From positions 1 through 5,831 of the forward strand of contig DCIT01000027.1 of the NCBI GenBank assembly GCA_002317145.1: a stretch of 5,831 nucleotides of DNA, read 5' to 3'. Made by a program: the position numbers and the translations under genes. This stretch comes from Caryophanales bacterium UBA1719 (GTDB taxonomy: Bacteria > Bacillota_I > Bacilli_A > RFN20 > CAG-826). The notes beneath the pieces were generated by a model that made no database searches, had not been told where the DNA came from, and was given only the letters and a program-made list of their open reading frames with translations. Below, in pieces: positions 1 through 5,295 of the stretch. Each line of letters opens with the position of its first letter. The first letter of the stretch is position 1.

Positions 1-668
1 TAAAAGAATTCGCACAAGTAAGTAGCTTTATTCCTATTAATAAGACATATGAACCAAATAAAAAGAATCACGCTTTATATGAACCTTATTATCAAGTATT
101 TAAAAACTTACATAAGTCTAATAAAAAGAACTTTACAGAATTAAAAGAAAAATCTGCAGTTGATAAAACTGAAAAAAGAAGAGAAAGAATGAGAGCTCTT
201 AAATTCTTATTATTCTCTATCTCCGCAGGTGTAATTCAAATTCTTACTACTACATTATTAGGATTAACTAAATGGCCAGCATCTGCTGTTTATTTATGCG
301 GCTTAGTCGCATCCGTTGTTTGGAACTTTACATTTAACCGTAAATTTACATTTAAATCAGCGAATAATGTTCCTAAGGCTATGGCGTTAGCGTTCTTATT
401 CTATGTATTCTTCGCTCCGGCTTCGACTATATTTACCGCTTATTTAACTAACGGAGATTGTCTAGGATTATTTAGACTCCCTACATATTTAGGTATATTA
501 GGTAGTAATGTACCTGTAGGAACAGAAATTCCTTTAGGAGCGACATTAGTCACAACAGTTTTATGTATGATTCCTAACTTCATTCTTGAATTCATTTGGC
601 AAAAATTCGTGGTCTTTAGAGGATCAATTGATAGTAACAAAACATCTAAGAAAAAAGAAGGTAAATAA
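1..668 (+). CDS. FGGY sugar kinase C-terminus fused to GtrA-like membrane domain (5' partial)
   Basis: The frame is already open at base 3 and has no stop until TAA at 666-668, so the start lies outside the window. The first ~50 codons read like the tail of an FGGY carbohydrate kinase (xylulokinase/ribulokinase type): a YEPN..NH..YE motif followed by a Y(Q)VFKNLH helix. A charged linker (KEKSAVDKTEKRRER) then leads into a GtrA-like domain. Counting from the internal Met at 189, predicted membrane helices lie at about 5-26, 32-49, 64-86 and 118-137. The strongly typical WNFTFNRKFTFKSANNVP stretch is at 45-62 and a KFVVF end at 139-143. GtrA-family proteins are small membrane proteins linked to moving lipid-linked sugars. 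FGGY kinases phosphorylate sugars in the cytosol. A separate GtrA gene starting at ATG 189, behind a weak purine-rich AGAAGAGAAAG, cannot be excluded. The fusion is preferred because no stop separates the two parts. The GtrA assignment is firmer than the kinase tail, and the substrates are unknown. Confidence 0.72.
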   Translation, partial: KEFAQVSSFIPINKTYEPNKKNHALYEPYYQVFKNLHKSNKKNFTELKEKSAVDKTEKRRERMRALKFLLFSISAGVIQILTTTLLGLTKWPASAVYLCGLVASVVWNFTFNRKFTFKSANNVPKAMALAFLFYVFFAPASTIFTAYLTNGDCLGLFRLPTYLGILGSNVPVGTEIPLGATLVTTVLCMIPNFILEFIWQKFVVFRGSIDSNKTSKKKEGK

Positions 669-1228
669 TGAATAAATCGTTAGCTAGAAAAACATCAATT
701 ATATTAGGCGTATCCGCAATGGTATTTGCTGTTTTATCTTTTGTAATGTTTTTTATCAATCGTGCTTTTGTTATTTCGTTAGGCACTAATTCAACATTCT
801 CAAATTTGTTTAAATTAGGTTTTGGCGGAACTTGGGATAACTCCTCAACTGGAGAAGCTTCTGTTTTTACTTATAATGGAAGTACTGTTATTTCTATAAG
901 TTTCTTATTTATTGCTATTGCAATAATAATCGGTGGAGTTTTACTCCATGATATCTTAAGAAAGAAGTTTTCTTATAAGACAAATATTAGTTTAGCTTCA
1001 GTTGCTTTAGCTTTATTAGTTTTATCAACTATTGGGTTATGTTTTACTAAAAGAATTGCCGCAAATAGTTGTAGTGAAGCCCATGGGATTGCTAGTTTCG
1101 AAATTATTTATAAAAATTGTTCATTTACTCCTGTATCTATTATTTGTATTGTTTCTGGTGTTTTATCTTCTATTTGTTTTATTGGATATATTACTCATTC
1201 CGCTATTGAAGCTAAAAAGAGTAAATAA
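668..1228 (+). CDS. Unrecognised four-helix membrane protein, 186 residues
   Basis: I do not recognise a named family. The start ATG overlaps the upstream stop by one base (TAATG), with a weak AGAAGG six bases before it, so translation is probably coupled to the kinase-GtrA gene. Hydrophobic segments lie at about residues 10-31, 74-94, 107-126 and 155-177. Positive charges (RK at 7-8, RKK at 98-100, the KKSK tail) place both ends and the middle loop in the cytoplasm. Two loops therefore face outside: a Gly/Ser/Thr/Asn-rich one at 32-73 and a shorter one at 127-154. The second outside loop holds Cys135 and Cys151, which could form a disulfide. The tight coupling hints at a shared membrane role with the GtrA domain, but that is inference. 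The coding sequence is convincing; the function is unknown. Confidence 0.8.
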   Translation: MNKSLARKTSIILGVSAMVFAVLSFVMFFINRAFVISLGTNSTFSNLFKLGFGGTWDNSSTGEASVFTYNGSTVISISFLFIAIAIIIGGVLLHDILRKKFSYKTNISLASVALALLVLSTIGLCFTKRIAANSCSEAHGIASFEIIYKNCSFTPVSIICIVSGVLSSICFIGYITHSAIEAKKSK

Positions 1229-1233
1229 ATTAA

Positions 1234-1261
1234 TTGCTAATTTCTTAATTATCATTAAAAT
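1234..1261 (+). promoter_or_regulatory. Possible sigma-70-type promoter for tRNA-Val
   Basis: TTGCTA at 1234-1239 resembles a -35 element. TAAAAT at 1256-1261 resembles a -10 element, with a 16-base spacer. Initiation would fall around 1268, about ten bases before the tRNA, which suits a short pre-tRNA leader. The region is very AT-rich, so chance matches are likely. A second reading (TTTCTT at 1241-1246 with TAAATA at 1264-1269) is weaker. No terminator hairpin is visible between the preceding gene and this site, so read-through from upstream is also possible. Confidence 0.4.
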
Positions 1262-1277
1262 ACTAAATAGTCGCTCT

Positions 1278-1353
1278 GGGTGTTTAGCTCAGCTGGGAGA
1301 GCATCTGTTTGACGTACAGAAGGTCGGGGGTTCGATCCCCTCAGCACCCACCA
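1278..1353 (+). tRNA. tRNA-Val (anticodon GAC)
   Basis: This is a complete 76-base cloverleaf. The acceptor is GGGTGTT (1278-1284) paired with AGCACCC (1343-1349), with one G-T wobble. The D stem is GCTC/GAGC (1287-1290, 1299-1302). The anticodon stem is TCTGT/ACAGA around the loop TTGACGT, with anticodon GAC at 1311-1313. The variable region is AGGTC. The T stem is GGGGG/CCCTC around TTCGATC, with one G-T pair. The discriminator is A1350 and CCA is encoded at 1351-1353. GAC reads valine GUC/GUU codons. Confidence 0.97.
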
Positions 1354-1367
1354 GACGTATAAAAAAT

Positions 1368-1392
1368 AGTCCTAGCAAGGACTTTTATTTTT
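1368..1392 (+). terminator. Intrinsic terminator between the two tRNA genes
   Basis: A six-base-pair hairpin, AGTCCT (1368-1373) with AGGACT (1378-1383) around the loop AGCA, is followed by a T-rich tract (1383-1392, interrupted once by A1387). It starts 15 bases after the tRNA-Val CCA. The A run at 1361-1366 on the other side means the structure could also terminate minus-strand transcription. The stem is short, so termination may be incomplete, which would allow read-through into tRNA-Gly. Confidence 0.7.
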
Positions 1393-1402
1393 ATAGGAGC
1401 TT

Positions 1403-1476
1403 GCAAGCGTAGTTCAGTGGTAGAACCCTAGCTTCCCAAGCTAGTTATGCGGGTTCGATTCCCGTCGCTTGCTCCA
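1403..1476 (+). tRNA. tRNA-Gly (anticodon CCC)
   Basis: This is a complete 74-base cloverleaf. The acceptor GCAAGCG (1403-1409) pairs perfectly with CGCTTGC (1466-1472). The D stem is GTTC/GAAC. The anticodon stem is CTAGC/GCTAG around TTCCCAA, with anticodon CCC at 1435-1437. The variable loop has four bases. The T stem is GCGGG/CCCGT around TTCGATT. The discriminator is T1473, usual for bacterial tRNA-Gly, and CCA is encoded at 1474-1476. CCC mainly serves GGG codons. No convincing promoter is visible between the terminator and this gene, so expression may depend on read-through. Confidence 0.97.
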
Positions 1477-1487
1477 ATTAAAAAAAC

Positions 1488-2891
1488 ATGAGTGTAACTA
1501 AAAAGAAATACGGATTATTAACAGGACTCGCCATGGTTATTGGCGTTGTTATTGGTTGTGGTGTTTTTATTAAGGCAAGTTCAGTTTTAAATGCTAGTGG
1601 CGGTAATTTATTCATTTCTTTATTAGCGTGGTTAATAGGTGGAATTATTATGATTGCTAGCGGATTCTGCTTTGCAGTATATGCTAATAGAATAGAAAAA
1701 TTTAATGGATGTATTGACTATATTGAACATGCATCAAATAAAACAATTGGATATTATTTTGGTTATTACTTAGGAATGATTTGCTTCCCGATTGTCGGTA
1801 GTCACGTTTCAATTATCGGTGGACATTATTTAGTTAGATGTTTTACTGATAACCCGGATTTATATTCATATACTTCTTATCCTGTAATGATTGTTGCAGT
1901 TATATTAATTACAGGATTTTTCTTAATAAATTATTTAGCACCTAAAATATCTAACAAATTCCAAGTATCAGTTTTGTTTGTTAAAATAGCGCCAATTATT
2001 TTTGTTGCTGTTATAGGAATATTTGCGCCTTTAATTAATAGTGATTGTCCTGGTATTATTGGAGCATTTAAAGAAAATGCGACAACTAAATCGGGAGTAG
2101 TTAGCTTTGGTGAAGCAATTAAAATTACTTCATTTGCTTATGATGGATGGATCTCTGCAGCAGCATTAAATGCTGAAATGAAAGATTCAAAGAAGAATTT
2201 ACCTAGAGCAATTATTGGTGGAACAATTGCATTAATTATTTTCTATTTAATTTATTTTATTGGATTATCGGCAACAATTGGTAATCAAGACGTATTAGAT
2301 AAAGGTGATTTATCTGCAGCATTTTTATTTAATAAAATTTTTGGACTTTCTGGTGCAGCGATATTTACTATATTTATATTCTTATCATGCTCAGGTAATG
2401 TTAATGCAATGATAATATGCACATCACGTTCTTTAATTGCTTTAGGTGTTAGAAATGAAGGATTTATGCCTAAAAAGATGGTAGAAGTTAAGAATGATAA
2501 TTTTGGTAAAACACCATATTTATTTACATATGGTTTAATGATGTTTTATTTATTAATTTGGTGGTTAGCATATAAGGAATTACCAGTATTTAAATATTTA
2601 GCATCAATGGATGAGATTGTTTGTGCAATAGTATATGGTGTTTATATTGTTGTTTATATTTATATAATGCGTAACTTCACTAATGAAAATATTATTAAAA
2701 GATATATCATGCCAGTTATCGCTATTGTTGGTGGAGCGTTCTTCTGTATATGTGGCATGGGATTATATCAATTAATCGTAGATAAAAATGCTGAATCATT
2801 AATTGCTTTCGCCGTCTTTACTGCATTAAGTTTAATAATATATATTCCAGCAATAATTCTTCGTATAAGAAATAAGAAAAATAATATATAA
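1488..2891 (+). CDS. APC-superfamily amino acid permease (LAT/SteT-like)
   Basis: This 467-residue integral membrane transporter has about twelve hydrophobic segments, the normal size for APC/LAT-type amino acid exchangers. TM1 carries the broken-helix substrate motif IGVVIGCGVFIK (18-29), where most relatives have G-S-G in place of G-C-G. The TM6 region carries FAYDGW (216-221), followed by NAEMKDSKKNLPRAI, the characteristic LAT signature after TM6. The C-terminus is short and basic, as expected for a cytoplasmic end. Substrate specificity cannot be read; serine/threonine or neutral amino acid exchange is the family analogy. ATG 1488 is the only sensible start: an in-frame TAA lies at 1479-1481, and the next Met (codon 16) would cut into TM1. 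It sits 11 bases after the tRNA-Gly CCA and has no Shine-Dalgarno sequence. The mRNA probably arises from, or is separated by, tRNA processing. Confidence 0.92.
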   Translation: MSVTKKKYGLLTGLAMVIGVVIGCGVFIKASSVLNASGGNLFISLLAWLIGGIIMIASGFCFAVYANRIEKFNGCIDYIEHASNKTIGYYFGYYLGMICFPIVGSHVSIIGGHYLVRCFTDNPDLYSYTSYPVMIVAVILITGFFLINYLAPKISNKFQVSVLFVKIAPIIFVAVIGIFAPLINSDCPGIIGAFKENATTKSGVVSFGEAIKITSFAYDGWISAAALNAEMKDSKKNLPRAIIGGTIALIIFYLIYFIGLSATIGNQDVLDKGDLSAAFLFNKIFGLSGAAIFTIFIFLSCSGNVNAMIICTSRSLIALGVRNEGFMPKKMVEVKNDNFGKTPYLFTYGLMMFYLLIWWLAYKELPVFKYLASMDEIVCAIVYGVYIVVYIYIMRNFTNENIIKRYIMPVIAIVGGAFFCICGMGLYQLIVDKNAESLIAFAVFTALSLIIYIPAIILRIRNKKNNI

Positions 2892-2902
2892 TATTATTAG
2901 TT

Positions 2903-3790
2903 ATGAAAAATAGATTAATATTTATTCCTGCAGCAGCATTGCTATTTATATTATTTATGGTTGGTACTTTTTTAGATTTACAAATCTCACAAAGTATTGT
3001 TAATTTAAATGCGACATTTTTAAAGAAAGCTGCTGGATTATCATTATTCCCATTATCTTTAATTATTGCTTTTGTTGGTGGATCATTCATTCGTTTATTA
3101 ACACTAAAAAGATATAAGCCTATTTATCAAAATATATTAATTGGATTATATGGCGTTGTTTGTATTGGTTTTTCAACATTCTTATTTGGTAAAGAAGTTT
3201 GTAGTGTCTTAGCGTTTAATCTTTCTAATAAATGGATTCCTTTAATAGGAATAATTGCCTCTATCCCCGGAGGATTAGGAGGATATTTCTTATTTAAATA
3301 TGTTGATTGTAAAGGATATATTAAAAAGATAATGTATATCTCAATTGTAATATTTGTTTCCTTTGGAATTATCTTTGTAATTAAAAGATTAGCTCCTCGT
3401 ATTAGATACGTTACTTTAGTAGAAGAAATTAAAAGTCTAAACTTTTATCGTCCATGGTATCAACCAGATTTAACTCAAAATATGATTGATGCTTTACGTG
3501 AAGGATCAATGATTGGCAAAGAATCAATTCAATCATTCCCTAGTGGACATTCCTCTAGCGCAATGTTACTAATGATATTAATATCATCTTTACCTTTATT
3601 TATTGATAAATTAAAAGATAAACAAATTATCTTATTTTATATTGGATTTGCCTGGTATTTATTAATAGGATTTATTAGATTTTATGTTGGTGCTCACTAT
3701 GTGAGCGATATTACATTCGCTGGTCTAGTTGCTTTAGGTGTATACTTTATAGGTAATGAAATTTATTTAAGAAAAATCGTGGGGGAATAA
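2903..3790 (+). CDS. PAP2-superfamily membrane phosphatase
   Basis: This 295-residue membrane protein has an N-terminal hydrophobic helix (about 5-24) and further helices at about 47-66, 78-95, 112-131 and 142-160. The phosphatase part is C-terminal. Motif 1 is K161-x6-R168, followed by Tyr169 where the family consensus KX6RP has proline. Motif 2 is FPSGH at 212-216, with the general-acid/base His216. Motif 3 is R259-x5-H265-x3-D269, giving nucleophile His265 and supporting Asp269. About 40 residues separate motifs 1 and 2, forming a loop likely to face outside. Family members dephosphorylate lipid phosphates such as undecaprenyl pyrophosphate or phosphatidate (phosphatidylglycerol phosphate in some); the substrate here is not determinable. 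It starts 11 bases after the permease stop with no visible ribosome binding site. Its end supplies GGGGGA (3781-3786) as the likely ribosome binding site of the next gene. Confidence 0.9.
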   Translation: MKNRLIFIPAAALLFILFMVGTFLDLQISQSIVNLNATFLKKAAGLSLFPLSLIIAFVGGSFIRLLTLKRYKPIYQNILIGLYGVVCIGFSTFLFGKEVCSVLAFNLSNKWIPLIGIIASIPGGLGGYFLFKYVDCKGYIKKIMYISIVIFVSFGIIFVIKRLAPRIRYVTLVEEIKSLNFYRPWYQPDLTQNMIDALREGSMIGKESIQSFPSGHSSSAMLLMILISSLPLFIDKLKDKQIILFYIGFAWYLLIGFIRFYVGAHYVSDITFAGLVALGVYFIGNEIYLRKIVGE

Positions 3791-3794
3791 ATTT

Positions 3795-4238
3795 ATGATG
3801 AGAAATTTAGGAAGAATTATTCTTTTAGTGGTAGGTGGATTTTTAATCTATTCTGCTATTAAAGATTTTACTGTTGCTCTTAATGGAATTAAGACTGTCT
3901 TCAGTGGCTGGGATAATTTTATTAAAGCTTTAACAGACTCTACTTCCCGAACTGAAGCATTAGCTTATTTAACTTCTCTAGTTAAATCAGTTATCACAAT
4001 GATAGTTGCCTTATCCGCAATTTTATCTGCCATATTCAATCACGGTGGATTCTGGTTCACAATATTCTCAATTATCTTACTTGCGATGTTTGTTTGGAGC
4101 GTTGTTACTAAGAGCAAAGCTGGAGTATTCTCTGGAGATAATAAGTGGAAAATGATATTACAATTATGCATTGATAGTATTTCTCAAATTGGCTATATCG
4201 TTGGTTTCTTATTATTAAAATTCACTCATAAAAAATAA
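3795..4238 (+). CDS. Unrecognised small four-helix membrane protein, 147 residues
   Basis: I do not recognise a family. Hydrophobic segments lie at about residues 7-22, 62-82, 85-104 and 120-141. A polar stretch between the first and second helices (about 33-58, containing DSTSRTE) and a short loop with KSK at 106-108 suggest a polytopic protein with its basic N-terminus (RNLGR) inside. The start is ATG 3795 or the adjacent ATG 3798; GGGGGA at 3781-3786, eight bases before 3795, favours the first. It begins four bases after the phosphatase stop, and its own stop overlaps the hydrolase start (TAATG). It therefore belongs to the same operon. A role beside the PAP2 phosphatase or the esterase is only a guess from position. 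Confidence 0.8.
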   Translation: MMRNLGRIILLVVGGFLIYSAIKDFTVALNGIKTVFSGWDNFIKALTDSTSRTEALAYLTSLVKSVITMIVALSAILSAIFNHGGFWFTIFSIILLAMFVWSVVTKSKAGVFSGDNKWKMILQLCIDSISQIGYIVGFLLLKFTHKK

Positions 4239-5035
4239 TGCAACATTCTGTTATAAATTTAAGGGATTATTTTCCTAATAATTTAGATCACGATTTATTT
4301 TTAACATGTTGTTTATATGATAAAAGTAGAGAGATGCCTAATAAAAGAAAGAATGTTTTAGTTCTTCCTGGTGGAGGATATGTCTTTACTTCATATCGCG
4401 AAAGAGATCCAATCATGTTTGCATTCTTAGCCAAAGGCTATAATGCTTATGGATTAGATTATTCATGCAATAAAGCTTATCCAATTCCTTATATAGATGT
4501 AGCGTGTGCCATGATGTATATCGCTACTCATAGTGAAGATAAAGATATTGTTGTTATCGGATTTTCCGCGGGCGGACATCTAGCCTCAACATATGGATAT
4601 ATCTATAAAGATTTAGCGGAAAATGCAAAAGAAAAGAAATTACTAAAACCATATGCCTTAGTTTTAGGATATCCAGTAATTTCTTTATATAACAATAATA
4701 AAAACCCTAATACTAAAGGTAGAATCACGAATAATGATAAAAAAACTGCGAAGCTATTAAGTGCTGAATTACATGTAACTAAGGATTATCCGCCAACATT
4801 TATCTTTACTACTAAGACTGATCAATGTGTGGATTATCATCATTCAGTTTTATTAAGAGATTCTTTAATTAAGCAAAAAGTTAAAAATAAATGTATTATT
4901 TATAAATGCGGTCCTCATGGACTAGCACTTGCAAATGAAGCAACATTTGCTAATGATAAAAATTTAATTAATAAAGAAGTAAGCCGTTGGGTGGATGAAG
5001 CTCATGAGTTTATTAAGTCGATAAAGGAGAAATAA
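4238..5035 (+). CDS. Alpha/beta hydrolase, BD-FAE / acetyl-esterase-like
   Basis: This 265-residue serine hydrolase has no signal peptide, so it is probably cytosolic. The oxyanion-hole loop is LPGGGY at 43-48, followed by SYRERDP. The nucleophile elbow is GFSAGGH at 108-114 with Ser110. The acid is most likely Asp195 in TKTDQCVD (Asp199 is an alternative), and the base is His227 in GPHGLAL. The order and spacing match the BD-FAE-like group, whose members deacylate sugars or small esters such as acetylated xylo-oligosaccharides or acetyl groups. The segment between the DYS strand (74-76) and the nucleophile looks about eight residues shorter than in typical relatives. The start overlaps the upstream stop by one base and has no Shine-Dalgarno, so coupled translation is likely. 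Met33 is a possible later start, but it would drop the N-terminal strand (LTCCLYDKSREMP) that relatives share. The natural substrate is unknown. Confidence 0.9.
   Translation: MQHSVINLRDYFPNNLDHDLFLTCCLYDKSREMPNKRKNVLVLPGGGYVFTSYRERDPIMFAFLAKGYNAYGLDYSCNKAYPIPYIDVACAMMYIATHSEDKDIVVIGFSAGGHLASTYGYIYKDLAENAKEKKLLKPYALVLGYPVISLYNNNKNPNTKGRITNNDKKTAKLLSAELHVTKDYPPTFIFTTKTDQCVDYHHSVLLRDSLIKQKVKNKCIIYKCGPHGLALANEATFANDKNLINKEVSRWVDEAHEFIKSIKEK
5023..5030 (+). promoter_or_regulatory. Strong Shine-Dalgarno for the FakA-like small gene
   Basis: AAAGGAGA lies within the last codons of the hydrolase gene, ten bases before ATG 5041. It is the only textbook ribosome binding site in the window. It fixes the start of the 83-residue gene and suggests that this small protein is translated independently and well. 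Confidence 0.75.
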
Positions 5036-5040
5036 TATAT

Positions 5041-5292
5041 ATGTTAGAGTTTAAGTTTGATACTCAATTACTAATTGAAGGTCATAATCTTGATGAAAAT
5101 AAAATAAATGAATATATCACTAATAATTTTAAAGGTGATAGTTTACTTGCAGTAGGAGATGATTCTTTAATTAAGATTCATTACCACACTAATGAACCAT
5201 GGAAATTATTAGAATATGCTGCATCACTTGGAGAAATCTATGATGTAGTAGTAGAGAACATGGAAAGACAAGCGAACGGATTAAAAGGCTAA
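5041..5292 (+). CDS. Stand-alone FakA/YloV middle-domain-like protein (Dak1_2 type)
   Basis: This complete 83-residue protein resembles the middle domain of the fatty acid kinase FakA (YloV), which follows the DAK2 kinase domain there. Matching features are FDTQLLIEG at 6-14, LDENKI at 17-22, GDSLLAVGDD at 32-41, IKIHYHTNEP at 44-53 and LGEIYDVVVENM at 63-74. In FakA the first motif usually reads Y-C-T and the second H-V-H-T. The Cys and two His are, as I recall, metal-linked in FakA. Here the His pair (His47, His49) is kept, but Asp7 stands in place of the Cys. No kinase domain is present and no FakB-like gene is visible. Short stand-alone relatives, sometimes named 'kinase to dihydroxyacetone kinase', occur in Firmicutes as I remember, so this is probably a genuine small protein and not a fragment. 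The start is fixed by AAAGGAGA upstream. It has no membrane segment. A regulatory or lipid-related role is conceivable but unproven. Confidence 0.82.
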   Translation: MLEFKFDTQLLIEGHNLDENKINEYITNNFKGDSLLAVGDDSLIKIHYHTNEPWKLLEYAASLGEIYDVVVENMERQANGLKG

Positions 5293-5295
5293 TTA

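Noticed and set aside
440..640. 66-codon minus-strand open frame
   Set aside because: It lies antisense to the GtrA-like domain, has no family resemblance and no ribosome binding site, and conflicts with a strongly supported gene.
1229..1277. Possible terminator after the 186-residue membrane protein gene
   Set aside because: Only weak AATT-type AT-only pairings are present, with no GC-containing stem and no T-tract.
1032..1412. 126-codon + strand open frame overlapping the membrane protein gene and tRNA-Val
   Set aside because: It overlaps a well-supported gene in another frame and reads straight through tRNA-Val and the terminator; its composition is an out-of-frame shadow.
2818..3090. 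90-codon minus-strand open frame
   Set aside because: It is antisense across the permease/phosphatase junction with an Asn/Ile-rich sequence typical of AT-rich noise.
4334..5035. Later start of the hydrolase at Met33, behind an AGTAGAGAG purine stretch
   Set aside because: It would remove the N-terminal segment that aligns with relatives; the coupled start at 4238 fits the TAATG pattern seen elsewhere here.
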